From contig LR990054.1 of assembly GCA_905147135.1 (NCBI GenBank), positions 13,305,001-13,369,000 on the forward strand: DNA of 64,000 bases. The letters are read 5' to 3'. Both the position numbers and the translations under genes were made by a program. This document shows positions 21,655 to 34,043 of the stretch, one piece after another. Origin of the DNA: Blastobasis lacticolella (lineage: Eukaryota; Arthropoda; Insecta; Lepidoptera; Blastobasidae). The stretch's first letter is position 1, and each line of letters starts with the position of its first letter. The notes beneath the pieces are model-generated. The model was not told where the DNA came from. It saw only the letters and a program-made list of their open reading frames with translations, and searched no databases.

Positions 21655-21856
21655 TACATAGTATAAAACAAAGTCGCTTTCTCTGTCCCTATGTCCCTTT
21701 GTATGCTTAAATCTTTGAAACTACGCAACGGATTTTGATGCAGTTTTTTTTAATAGATAGAGTGATTCAAGAGGAAGGTTTTTAAGTAAGAAAAAAAGGG
21801 TAGGTAAGGGTAAAATAGGTGTACGCGTACGAAGTCGCGCCGGGTCCACTAGTATA
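21655..21856 (+). repeat. Interspersed repeat, family C
   Basis: Runs from TACATAGTATAAAACAAAGT and CGCTTTCTCTGTCCCTATGT through GAAACTACGCAACGGATTTT and TAGATAGAGTGATTCAAGAG to a GTACGAAGTCGCGCCGGGTC end. It is the mirror copy of 12948-13142. Confidence 0.8.
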
Positions 21857-23487
21857 TAATATTTTAAAACATACGCCATCACAAAAACTTATTATAGAGT
21901 AATCAAGAAAATCCGACCCATGAAATATCCTGTTATAAGTCCGTTATATGCCTAATCAATCATAATACCTACGTCAGTGATCCAAATAAGCGTCCCCCAC
22001 GTAAGCATTTCGATTGACTTCGTACTTCCGTAGACGCTTGGAAAGCTATATCTACTCAAGGACAATGACTTGGTGTTAATATTTCGAACCTCAATTGAGA
22101 AACTTATTTAGTGATATTATGTAACGATATGTTTCCGACAGTAAATTACCGACAGGTGCATTGCTACAAATACCTATACCCAGCAGTATTATGATGATGA
22201 TGTTAAAGAAAAGGTCTTTTCAACTGATCGAAAATTGTTTATTCAGTACCATAATATGTATATGTAATATGGCTATGGATCACCACATTAGCTGTTTATT
22301 TGAATACAGTATGGTCACTTCCAATCTCAGAACCTACAAAGCACTCATTCAACTAATTAATATCCGTCAAAGCAGCGAAACCGCATACAATCAGCGCCTA
22401 CGCCGCACATGATGGCAGAAATAACTTTTACTAATTTCCATACGGCGTCGAATCTATGTTAGTCACTGCCACAGTCGTTATGTAAGCCCGCCACTTGACT
22501 GAGCACGCCGCGAGGTCGCGAGGCAATGCTTCATTCATGAATCACGTAGCGATATGAAATTTCTGAACGATGATTGGGCGACAGTTGCCGGCGCCTACGG
22601 CTAGGGGTGTGACAAAAAACCGTTGCATCGATTAATTGTATAGTAGTGAATCGCAACCATCGATTTAGATGTTTTTCATTACGGCTTTCTGCATTTTTTT
22701 TAAGATTGCACTTTATCCAAATGTTAGTGGCTAGGTAGTCAAAAGTGGCTAAAAAACATTCTAACAGTCGATATGTATGTAACCAAATGATTGGGTGTAA
22801 TTTTATGTTATGTATTTTTGTATAAATACATAACACACAAAATAACATTAATTGATATTATACATACTATACGAATACTTTTCTTAACTTTTTTTCATTT
22901 CACAGTATTTGTATATTGATCTGGTATAAAGTCGTTATACAAGATCAATATAGTAGCGCTAATAATTTATCAGGATAAGGATGTAATGTGGCACTGAATA
23001 AATAGTCTTTTTCTATACAGTCTTTAGTACAATTGAATGGATCCACAAAAATCGTAGAGCGATGTATCGATGAAAACTCGGACCATATGATTCGATCTAC
23101 GATTAAATCGGATCGGATCACCTCATCCCTACAAACCACTGTAACTCTGACTCTGACTCTGTAGTGGTGCCGTCAGGAAGTTCCGAGCGACGATGACGTC
23201 ATTACGCCGTTGACTGTATCTGCCTGTTCTGTACTATAACGTTTGATGACGGTATCGGTATTGAAATGGACACTGAAATAAATGTCAATACATGTGTGAT
23301 GCTGGTATTGTAATGATGAGTCGTTGTAATTACAAGAGTCGATACCTACGTAAACATACAGGTGACAGAGCTCTATTTTTGAATCGCCGACCTCGATTCG
23401 AACCGTTTTTAACTTGATTTTCATAGTGTAGCTCATAAAAAGATTAATCTTTTTTAAATCATATTGGCCACACCGAAAGATTACGAA
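21857..23487. other. No gene recognised
   Basis: Several short AT-rich frames on both strands (22161-22412, 22531-22848, 22945-23139) lack any domain. A (TCTGAC)3 run is at about 23146-23161. Confidence 0.5.
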
Positions 23488-23695
23488 TTAAAGGCCCTGC
23501 CACACACAGAGCTCGGCGCGAGCGTGGCGCGAGCGCGGTGTGATAGTTGCCTAGGCAACGCGCCAGCATCGCGCCGCGCTCGCGCCGCGCTCGCGCCGCG
23601 CTCAGGCCGCGCTCAGGCCGCGCTCACGCCGCGCTCAGGCCGCGCTCACGCCGGCGTGAGCGCGGCGCCGCGCCTGCGCTGTGCAGTGCCACAAA
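23488..23695. repeat. GC-rich repeat block, copy 1, with perfect X-box-like palindrome
   Basis: Starts AAGGCCCTGCCACACACAGA and GCTCGGCGCGAGCG, continues as tandem CGCGCTCRSGC units of about 10 bp, and ends near CCGGCGTGAGCGCGGCGCCG. At 23546-23559 lies the perfect palindrome GTTGCCTAGGCAAC. Copy 2 at 27285-27475 has the complementary terminus (TTTGTGTGTGGCAAGGCCTT). The shared ends suggest a foldback or MITE-like element. Composition contrasts sharply with the AT-rich flanks. Open frames here are artefacts of the GC-rich repeats. Confidence 0.85.
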
Positions 23696-23699
23696 CTTA

Positions 23700-23835
23700 T
23701 CAGACCTGGTACCGGCGGCGCTGTTTTTAGGATTGACATGTCAGTTCAAATACATTTCAAAAGTAGGTGTCGATATTTTTCCGCAGTTCCAGTTTTGGCC
23801 ACCGCGTTTCTATGACAATCGGCACACACAGAGTG
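23700..23835 (+). repeat. Interspersed repeat, family D
   Basis: Includes GGCGGCGCTGTTTTTAGGAT, TTGACATGTCAGTTCAAATA and CCAGTTTTGGCCACCGCG. The same order occurs at 43300-43405 (+) and on the minus strand at 26440-26620. Confidence 0.65.
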
Positions 23836-24084
23836 GCTGCTCCATTATTCGGGGAATTGAATTTTTAGGATGGTAATACTCCCACATGTCGTAATAGCGG
23901 GTTAATTACTCGTTTCTTTTTACCAACAGTCCGAATCTTTCCTCCTAATTTGACTGGTGCATTACGCAGATAATTTAGAACCTGAGGACGAATTTAGGCT
24001 TACTTTTTATTCCCCTCCACTCGCTAGCTTGCAAGAGTATATATAAGGTAGGTAAAAACCTGAAGCTTGGAAAAGTAAGCCCTA

Positions 24085-24178
24085 CCTCTGAAATAAGTCG
24101 CCTTTTACGACACCTCTTAGTGTGGACGGCGATGCTATTTTACTCTGTTGGACACCACACTGCAAATTTTGCTCCCTA
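24085..24178 (-). repeat. Interspersed repeat remnant (GTCGTAAAAGGCGACT type)
   Basis: On the minus strand it reads GTGTGGTGTCCAACAGAG ... GGTGTCGTAAAAGGCGACTT. I recognise the 'gtcgtaaaaggcgact' core from a common lepidopteran repeat. A weak plus-strand relative (GCCGTGTGGAGTCCGGTA) is at about 5619-5640. Confidence 0.55.
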
Positions 24179-26439
24179 GGTAGGCCCCCTAAGGTAGGTA
24201 GGATGAGGGGGCACAGCTCTCCCACATTAGAAACAAAACATTTCAGTCCGACTTACTTGTCGAGTTAGACAAACTTTTAATGATTCCGTAACATAGAGCA
24301 CAAATTCTACAGTGCAAAAATTCGGTGGCTAGAGTCTAACGCTGATATAGATGTTTTGTTTAAGTACCCGCTACTGTAGCACAGAAAATTGCGCTCAATC
24401 TTATCCACCACAATTTTCCGTTCAGTATAAAATAGACGAACAATTGCCCAAAGCTTACTTCATGGCCATGGATCGTAGTTCTTCTTGTTCGTGTACAATT
24501 GACTTACCGCCATACAGAATTTAATTCGACTTTTTTCTAACAGATTTATCGCTAGCGGCTGAACCGGGATTTGTCGCTAGTATAGTCCCCGCGGGCTTTA
24601 GTAACCCACTCTTACGTATTTGTGTCTTTGACATTTGTCAAAACGCACTTGCCAGGTGAAATTATTAAATATTTATGGTAGAATTTTTTTGTAGTTTTTT
24701 AAATATTTATGGTAGATTTTTTTAGTAATTTATATAATCTGGCTACCAGTAGACACTGGCAAAGACACATAACAGACTAGACACAAATCAAAAATATTCC
24801 CTGTTCGCTCACTCTACAATTATTATGAACCTCGCTATCCCGTTTTTTCGTCAGAAAGCTGTCAGAAAATAACGCGCGCAATCTTTTGAACGCTCCACAT
24901 GTTGCTGGAGCTCCTGAAGACCATAGATAGGTAACATATAGGGAAAGCAAAATTGTCATAATGTCTACTCGAAGCAAATGGAACAAATGGGAGTTTTATT
25001 AGATACATGACTGTTTTAATCAATATCTAAACAATCCTAATGTCAAACTGAGTACCTACTTCAACTGTCACAATATAGATAAATTGCTGAAATAATAAGT
25101 TTAAGGGAAGTGTTGGATATAGAAATAATAATCTTGTATATGTATATCCTTATTAATTTATTAACCGTAACACTGATAACGTTGTAATCTCAATCTCTTA
25201 GCAATGTTCTGTCTCTCTGTGTCACTGTTTGACCAACCAGTGATAATGATTTACTACGATTTCCGAAATTAAAAATAGATTTCTCAAGTTTCTCTGACCG
25301 AGGGTCAGCAGGGTTTCATTATGCCTGGATATAGATCTAGATACTGTCAAACAACAAATATCAAACATACAAATCGAACAAAGCTACCATAATATTTATC
25401 GGTTAATTTTGTGACCTCAAATAAATGTAAACAATAAGTACTACAAAATACATTAATTTCACTTAAATTCAAATGATTTCCAAAAGATCACATTTCTTTC
25501 AATATTTTCAAAATCTATCTGAATACATGTTACGTACCGTTACAATCTTTGCTGTACATCTTCCAAATCAAACAGCAACTTACCTGCTCTAAACTCGGCC
25601 ATACATGCTTGAGAAACTCAAAATATTACTGTTTTCGTGCCGCTTTTATGTTTTTGTACTTATTTCGAAAATACACACAGTAAAATGCTGGAAATATCAC
25701 TGTGATATCACATGAAAACTTAAACATAAAAAAAAAGAATGTCTGGTCGATGTGACAGCTGAAGTATCAGTTTGTTTACAGATAGGAATATAATATTTGA
25801 GTTTTAAAGTAATGTAGTGCTGCCAGCAAAGACTTCTATATATGGACCGGTTCATTGTACAAAGGCAATGAGACCACTTCATTGGAGCTAAAACTGCAAT
25901 AGAGCTCCAATGTCGTCTCAGTGACGTCTCGGACATGTCTACGAATGGTCGTTACTTTGCAATCTAAGAATACCGAGTTGCGTAGGAAACACATGCACTA
26001 ATTCCGATAAGCAGCAACCAAAAACATCATGTATTATTTGTAAAACTTATGTTTTTAGCATTTGCAATAAATATTTCAGTGTTTATTGCAAAATTTTTAA
26101 ACGACCATAATTAGTTGGTATCTTCAATCAAATTCAATGCACTCCATCTGATTGTTTTTGATTTGGCCGTCTTACATGCATGCGCACGATGTGACTTTGC
26201 ACTGGCGGTAAAACACCGCGGATTTAGTTCTGACCATTAAATGTGGGTAGAACAGAAAAAAATACTTATTACTGTAATATGTTTAGTACAGCATAACCCG
26301 GAACGGACTAATATTTGGAACAAGCGCCATAGTTACTTTTGTTCAGCTTGAAAATAGCTATCCAACGCCGTATTACACATAGCTATTGGAATGGTTACCA
26401 CTGTCCATACAAATTCTTGTACGCGTTAACAATGTTATA
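24179..26439. other. No gene recognised
   Basis: AT-rich. There is a small direct duplication at 24667 and 24701 (AAATATTTATGGTAGA, 34 bp apart). Short minus-strand frames at 24777-24986 and 25697-25936 lack domains. Confidence 0.5.
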
Positions 26440-26620
26440 TCTGGCGGCTTGACAAGATTGTTGACAAACCTATTCGATCCGGTGGCCAAAACCGGAACTA
26501 AGTTTTGCCGTTTTGAAATGTACTGTCAATGCCAACAACAGCGATGCTGTCACCCGGTCAGACATTTTTGTGGCACTGTAGACGGCGCTGCTTTATTGCC
26601 TACGGTAACCGTCAGAGTTA
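26440..26620 (-). repeat. Interspersed repeat, family D, inverted
   Basis: On the minus strand it reads AGCATCGCTGTTGTTGGCAT, TTGACAGTACATTTCAAAAC and GTTCCGGTTTTGGCCACCGG, then atc, matching 43300-43405. The 101-codon plus frame through it is not called. Confidence 0.65.
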
Positions 26621-27284
26621 TTTGTTCGTTTAACCGCATCAAGATGTATATATCTATGGTTGCTAGTGTCAGCAAGAGCAGTAGTAGGTAAATGTACTTG
26701 GAACTTACAATCATCCGCAAAACCGTCGGGTTTTCTCTCTTAAGTTTATGTTTATTTATGTACCTTGGCCCAAAGCCTGAGATAGCCTAAACAATTCGCC
26801 ATTACAATTTTTTCGTCGCCAATTTTAATCTCGAATACCCCAAATGACGATAAATAGCCTACATTGGCAACACTTTGTTGGCGCGACGCCGGCAGTGCCG
26901 AACTAAGTCCTTCAGAGGCCCTGGGCGGACAACCTCTATAAGGCCCCCAGTTTAAGAAGTTTGATGTAATTTTACTAGCTTTTTATTCAGTTCACATTTG
27001 TATGTTTACTTTAACTTAAATTGTTTTTATTTATTTAGTTAAAATTACTTCTTTGGCGGAGGGGGTCCTCGACCCTGATCTTAATTCTGTTTGAATAGTG
27101 ATACGGCGATAGCTACGCCCCTGTCACAACTCCGAACCACCTCTTCGATATGTTCTAAGCATATTTTAAAGCCTTGTATAGGATTTGATCAAGGCAACAT
27201 AGAGACGTTTGGAGGGCCCCCTGGACCAGAGGCCCGGGGCGGGCCGCCTTTCCCGCTTTGTTCGTTAGTCCACCCCTGGCGGCG

Positions 27285-27475
27285 CGATGCCGGCGGGGCG
27301 TGAGCTCGGCGCGAGCGCGGTGCGATAGTTGCTAGGCAACTAGAGCGCGGCGCGATAGTTGCTATGCAACTACAGCGCGGTGCGAGCGCGGCGTGATGGT
27401 TGCCTAGGTAACGCGCCAGCATCGCGCCGCGCCAGAGCCGCGCTCGCGCCGAGCTTTGTGTGTGGCAAGGCCTTA
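27285..27475. repeat. GC-rich repeat block, copy 2, with X-box-like units
   Basis: Three tandem units of the form GAGCGCGGYGCGATAGTTGC followed by a GCAAC half-site: GTTGCTAGGCAAC (27329), GTTGCTATGCAAC (27358) and GTTGCCTAGGTAAC (27399). The right end CGCTCGCGCCGAGCTTTGTG, then TGTGGCAAGGCCTT, is the reverse complement of the left end of copy 1. A GAGGCCCGGGGCGGGCC tract lies just upstream (27230). Confidence 0.85.
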
Positions 27476-27873
27476 AAAATAGGGAAAATCAGCACCATGC
27501 AACGAATTTTTATGCCGATATTCAAAATTGAAAATCGTTCGAATCGAAGCAAGCGATTCAAAAATAGAGTTTCTGGCTGCAGATTTACGTATTAAAAATC
27601 GAACAATAACAAATTTCATAACATTTAATTTTGATATTAAGTATTGTTTACGCATAGAGGAATGATGCAGATATTATTTTTAGAAAATAATAACATCCAA
27701 ATGCGAAACATTCGTCTTGCACACAGTGTTCGAAAAGAGGTCATGATTTCGCGAAGCGCTCAAATTATGCAAATTTCAGTAAAATCTATTTCAACATTTA
27801 GTACCTTATATGGGTTTTTTAAGACTTTCGTTATTTCGTAGTACCTTTGAGGAGTGGCGCTGTTGTCTCCAAC
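27476..27873. other. No gene recognised
   Basis: AT-rich sequence. The 27644-27841 frame has no recognisable features. Confidence 0.5.
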
Positions 27874-27912
27874 CTTTTTTTTTGTACCACTAAGGTGGCA
27901 AACAAGCTGGCT
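27874..27912 (-). repeat. LINE 3' tail remnant, inverted
   Basis: TTGTACCACTAAGGTGGCAA with ACAAGCTGG is the reverse complement of the tail at 2425-2450 (CTTGTTTGCCACCTTGGTGG). Confidence 0.6.
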
Positions 27913-29261
27913 ATATACTTATAATAGAGGTTTGTAGTTCCGTTAAAAATCACGGTTCTTTAAAGATGGAACTGCTGTTTTAGCAGTACAGTAGCAACCG
28001 TCGGCATCCCTTAGGGATGACGATGGAGTTAGACATATAAAGTTTCTTTTAACTTTGCAGCGAAGCACATGAAAAATGGAAATCTAATACTAAGGGAAAA
28101 CGCAAAGAAAATATTAATATGGTGTTACAGATAGCTTCACGAAGCAAGAAAAAAAAATAATTGCGCAAATTTTCCAACCAAACCTGTAAAGTATTTACTC
28201 AACTGTTTGATGGACACAATCAAATATTTTATAGACGTAGTAAGGTTAAAATGTTGTTTGAAACACCGTCAAAATCCATGTTTGGAGATTTTATGGCGCT
28301 AAAACATCGACTAAGTTTAATGTTGGAGCGAAGGCTGTTTGCTATAAAACTAGAGAGTGACAAAATAAGATACAGTAATAATGATGTTGTTCGTGCTTAT
28401 GTATGAGATGCGTAATATATGTGAGCATCATTATTAGTAGACGATGATTTGTAAAGCACCTAAAATTTCTCAAAAAACCTACATCAAATCATAAATTCTC
28501 AAATGATGCAACGCTGAATGACTTGCTGACGGATTAACCCCAGTGGATTTACAATCTTGATAATTTATGTAACTTCCTTATTACATTTAACGAAATTTCG
28601 ATGGATTAGATTTTTAGAGACGCACCCTGGGTGATTCTCTCTGCCCAAATACTTAGTCAGTAGGTAATGAATAACCTAAAGATAGTTCAATTTCTTTGGT
28701 GCAGTTGGTGCAATTTCTTTACAGGTGCTGTACGTGTAATGTCCACTAAGGCGTCAGAAAAAGTTATTGAAAGATTTCCCTAACTCCACATAATTTTAAT
28801 AATAATTACCTATCCAAAGTTTGAACTAAACAGTGCTGTGAAATTCCATATGAAATACATTTTGTAAGTAGATAAAACATTTTATGATAGAAACATAAAA
28901 ATAATATAAAGATTCCCAAAAATTCCCTATGAAATGCGTCGACTGTTACTAATAACGTCTCAATATTCATCCCGGGATTTCCTACTTAAGAGAAGGAAGG
29001 AAACGAGGTAACACGACTGATACCCTTAAATCAAACCTATAGTAACGGTATTCCGTTCGCCGCGAAAGGAAGTGCTAGTCACCGAACCAACACCTAATAT
29101 TACCTCATAGACATACGAGGAAGGCCAAGCCGAATGTAGTGACGTCAACAAACGTCACCGTTCCACCCACTTCGTATCACTCACGTATAGTACAGGAACT
29201 TGTGTATTATTGTCACGGTCATTTGCAAACAATGATTTCGTTCACCGTTCCGAATCTGGGA
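27913..29261. other. No gene recognised
   Basis: The 81-codon frame at 28161-28406 (+) starts at TTG and is not recognised. Confidence 0.5.
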
Positions 29262-29375
29262 CGGCTGCTGACGCGTCACCGTGTTTCCTTCCTGCTTTTC
29301 TACCCCCTTACTTTCCTTTTTGATGAACGAAAGATTTATTTAATGTCCTAATTAAGAAGAAATGTTGAGTTTTAG
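29262..29375 (+). repeat. Retrotransposon 3' tail, family T1
   Basis: GCTGACGCGTCACCGTGTTT, a pyrimidine-rich stretch, and ATTTAATGTCCTAATTAAGA match 5485-5580. Confidence 0.55.
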
Positions 29376-32300
29376 TTTCAAATAGTTTTAATACATACGA
29401 GGTTTTTCATCGTTGATTGTAACCTATATCAATAATAACATCTAAAATCAGATACACAGAATATCTATATTAACGTACCAGCTATTTATGTGATTTTACT
29501 ACCCATAGGTATTTGGGTGTATTTTTTTTAAATCTATCTTTTAGTAAAAATTACGAGACTATCTACAGATTTCCATTGGACTTCTTGAAGAAGGTTGCGA
29601 AAAGGTTTACGTTGTCGCTAACGTCCATAAACTACGAATAACTTTCAGGGTTTATTACAAGTAGGACCAATGGAAAACGGATGTAAGGTTTACAAATAAT
29701 TGTAAACTTGGTAAACCAATCCTTTTTATCCCGGGTTCTACCTGCACCAAAACGCTGAGTAATGGACCATTTTGTCTATTAGAAGCTTTTATTAAAAAAA
29801 ATATATAGATACAATCCTTTTCATATAAAATATCAGATTTGAAATCGCTACCTTGCTCTTGGGCTTACCGAATACCTATGAATCATTGCAACAATTTGCC
29901 AAAAAAGGCTAGGTTATGGCTAATGCTGTTGTATCAGGACTGATTAGATAAGTTGCGTAAGATTATGCCACTACATATGTATTCATAAAGCTGACTGTAC
30001 CGGACATGGTCATGGCAGTTCAGACCACCTGGGACGACCTGGGTGGATCACGGGCACATTTTCTTGCCCGCAATCCGCCCTCGTCCACCTAGGTGGGCTA
30101 TTTATCTAGAGAGTAATAGTAATAAAACTTAGCACCTCTGCCTTCCTATGTATGTTATGCTGCTTGCGTAATGGCGTATGTTCGTAAAATTTGCTTAAAA
30201 TGACACTCCCGGCCACGCCCTATCACCGCATCGTTTTCGTTCCGAAATGGTCGCGTGCTGTGCGGATCCAGATATTTACTTTGACACGAATTAGGTTGAA
30301 GATGTAGGTATGAGAGGATTTTTGGCTGTATCGAGTTTAATTCGCCATAAAAGTGATCAGCACCATTCGGTTTAAACGTCTTAAAAAGTACTGTAACGAT
30401 CACTATGTACCATGAGCTCGTCACCGTACAATTTATTTATATATCATATGGTTGTAGTTGATGGACTTGGAAATGAATACGCATATCATACACAGAGCAG
30501 TGTGTGGTTAAAAATAGTTTGCTTATCATGATTTCTTTTAACAAATGCTCTCAAATACTTAACCAAAACTTGGTTTTGTAATAAACTTAAACAATTTATT
30601 TGACGATAAGAGAAATATTTTACTTCAAAAGCCCGTAATAAATTTACGCTATTGATTGGTTGGACGACAGGCGAAATATCGTGAATATCTTAAATGTTTG
30701 GCGTCAAGTATGGGACTCAAGAAAAATACTCACAAGTGATAGTGATGTGAAATTCATACAAATACGTTCCAACGAATTATCGAAATAAATAATTGAATAA
30801 AAGCACACCTAAATATTAAACGAGTCTAGAATTTAATTTTGATCTACTTGTTTGATGACTCAAATGGATTTGCTTCATAGGAATTAAATATATCTCTATA
30901 CTCAGTCTGATGAAACATTAAATCGAGTTTATAGTACCTAAAATGTCTTTATATTGTTTACTTATAAGTCCCTACATTATAAATGTTGGTCTAAAGAAAT
31001 TTCACATCGAAGCCATTTGCTTACGTATTTTTGATTGCGTTGATTAAATTTAATCGACTCGGTAAATAAATAATACGTCGTATGCACACATCCCTACATC
31101 CCTAGCTGTTGTAACATTTAACTATTTTCGGTTTATCAGGAACATTTTGTAAAATTTATGGATGTGCGAACGTTATAAGAGCAGTCGCTTTAGACCTCAT
31201 AAACTTAGAAATATTTCATTTTTTGTTTGTTTGAAATATTGAACTGTGGGAATTTTGACGATAACGATTTAAAAGCAAGGTGGCCAGAGTAGGAGAAACG
31301 TGACAGTCAGCCCTTGGGTCGCGTCGCGTGAACATCATCGTATCCATTTCCGTAACTAAGAAACCCCAGGCTATTCCAAATTTCCTCGAAAAATTCATTA
31401 CAACTCGCGTGTAGTTTGTTAAAATAATTAGTGCTTCGTTATTTGGTGTTATCTTTCAGCTTTGTGTCGTTTCTTTCGTTCTCTATCTATTTCTTAATCT
31501 ACGTAGTGTCAGTGATTTGGTTTGTTTTATATTTGTCTTTGTTTTCTAAGTTTCGAAAGCGTAAGTTATATTCTCATTACATTTATGGTAGTTAAGAGTA
31601 TTTATTAGGGCTCTTAGAGATTTCAATATAAGTGTGAAAGGTGATTAAAACACAAAATTTTTAGGGAAATATTACCAAATTAAATATCATCAGTACTCAC
31701 CCTCACTGAATAAAAAACTATAAAACTAACCTGGGACACAGTTTCGGATGCGACATCGAATACACTCTAAGAGAATGAGTCCGGCACGAATCCCGACTTG
31801 GTCTTCGATGGCCTAGGCGCTCTAACTAAGTCTACGCCTAGGTTTGCCGCCGAATTCTGGTACGATTTTGGCCCATGTTCCGTTTAATACCCTTTGTACT
31901 TTTAAAGCTTAAATGACATTTTCCTACGGACATGAATCTCGAGTTTGGATCGAAACCTGGCCCGAGTCGTTATCGTCCCTCACTAGGCACACAACTTACA
32001 CACGCGAAGTAAATAAAATTTAAATAATAGTCTCTCCTTTGACTCGTGAGTCGATAGGTAGGACTATAATAATGCCTGACGAGATGATCGGAATATGTGT
32101 GACGGTTTGAGCGAAGTAGACAATAGGTCACTGGTTCGTTTGATTTCGAAGGCTTTGCTGGTTGGCTGAGATATGAGGTGTGATGGGAGTCTCAGTTCCT
32201 TATCGATTAGGTAGGTTTTCCGAGACCTAATGGCCTCTATTCTATATTATTTAAGTGAGGATAACGTTAGGGTTTCGCAATCATAGGGTTAGAGTGGCCA

Positions 32301-33974
32301 CAGAAGAAAGAAGAATGCGTTGCCGTTTCGAGTGCTGTCAAAGCTAAGTCGCATGTTTACTTTATACTTTGTTTGATTTTTTGTACGGATTTAATAAATT
32401 GTGTGACTATTTCGATTTGCGTGGATTACATTTAAATCATCTTATTTACGCGGATTTATGTTTCATTCGTTACATTTTTAAGGATTTTGATATTTGACTT
32501 TACTTTTTTATGTGAACTGAATTTTATTCATTTGCGAATATCTTCCGAATATTCGTGCGGTTGAATTACAGAGAATTGCTATAAAACTTACATATTCCTT
32601 GGGACGTTTTTCAAAATGTGTGCACGACGTAATGGGTCTAAAAATTTAAATCAATAACTAGACGATCACTCACTTACGGCCAAATCACAATATGTGAAAT
32701 GATATTTATTATGTTATGTCTACTCTTTATAGGTAGATACTCGTATGTGTGTATTTATACAGACAGATAGGTATTAGGGTGACTGAGAAGTTACAGTACC
32801 TATCAGAGCTCGCTGGTATTTAACGTAACCTCATGAAACTCGTTTTCTGACTCACCCACAAAGTATACTACTTTAGACACAAATGGCGCTGACAGTCTCC
32901 TGCAGTCCCCAGCTGGATATAGAGTCGATATACGCCTCCTACAAGGTGCGCCCCTTAGACTAGTTTCAGTTTTGCCCAATGGAAGAGTGCTTTACGCAAG
33001 CACATTCCTTCGACTCTCGACTACTTCAGGTACCTGTAGCTTCGACTCTCGCTGGCTGCGTAACCGCTGCACTTCCTAACAATAGTTACAATGTCTCAAT
33101 CTCAGCCAGCAGTACATTAACGATGGTCCTAAATAGCGTTAAATGAGAGGTAATACCTCCGAGTAATGGCTCCTAAACACAGCTCTAAGTTGTAAAATTT
33201 TATTTGCTACGAGCTTCAGCCCACACTGCACTCTGGCGTGCTGTAACTTTCGAATGCCTAGGATTATGCGATGGCCGTCGTAAACGTTATTTACTTTGGG
33301 CAAAGTGGGGCAGTTGGATTAAATGCTTTGTGGGTACATGGGTACGTCTAGTTAATAGTCGAGTGTATGTTCAAAGTCGAGCCGAAACTTGAATTATGTA
33401 ACAGAGTAATATGTCAAAGGTAAGCGTCGAAAGAAGCTATTCGTTAGCGGTCGTAGCACTCTCGCTGATTGTTGTCAAATTGCAATTTTGTCTGTGCGGG
33501 TTTACGGCCCGTATCGGATATTTCGCAAGCAATACAACGACAGGTAACACAATATCTTCGAACTGGGCTTGAACTATAACCGTTTGAGATTTACGGCGAT
33601 AAAGTGGCGCGTAAACCACGATGACGTTTACAACTGGCAGTGACAATTATGAGCGCACCGACGTGTGGGGTGTTGTTTGCCAACCCGGGATTGAGTTACT
33701 GGCAGCCTTTCCTTTTCATTCAAAGTATGAACTTAGGTTTAGGTCTATTTGTTGACAAGCTTTCCTGTGAGCTTGTGCCTTCGTGATTCACCACATTGTC
33801 GCTTCTGTCAGGAAGGTTGAGGTAATTAAAACGCAATCTCGTTTAGAAAGAAAAGCTTTTAAATTCGCTATTATTGATAATAGTCATATTGTCGATAATA
33901 TTCCGGTGTTGTGCTATTTGCTGCGAGAGCTGCGTGTCTTGGGGCTTTAGACTTTGACAACGCATTGGTACCCC
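29376..33974. other. No gene recognised in 4.6 kb
   Basis: AT-rich sequence. An imperfect inverted repeat of about 27 bp lies at 30023-30095 (CCACCTGGGACGACCTGGG against CCTCGTCCACCTAGGTGG). Frames at 30155-30424, 31216-31398 and 33437-33646 (-) and 33204-33392 (+) show no domain. This is the longest part of the window without a recognised transposon, so an intron or a gene with short exons cannot be excluded. Confidence 0.45.
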
Positions 33975-34043
33975 TAATGTCTTTGTAGCCACTTCCCATC
34001 AGGTGGGTCGCTTGCCTGTTTGTCTATTGATTCACATAAAAAA
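33975..34043 (+). repeat. LINE 3' tail remnant
   Basis: GCCACTTCCCATCAGGTGGG and TCGCTTGCCTGTTTGTC followed by TTCACATAAAAAA form the usual 'ccatcaggtgggccgcttgtttgcc' LINE ending. Confidence 0.65.

Noticed and set aside
23464..23876. Arg/Ala-rich frames
   Set aside because: Artefacts of CGCGCTC-type tandem repeats. All frames are open there because GC-rich sequence lacks stop codons.
27189..27422. Minus-strand APRSSCLATIAPRS-type frame
   Set aside because: Translation of the second GC-rich repeat block, not a gene.
30023..30095. MITE with CCACCTGGG inverted ends
   Set aside because: The arms are short and imperfect, with no second copy in the window.
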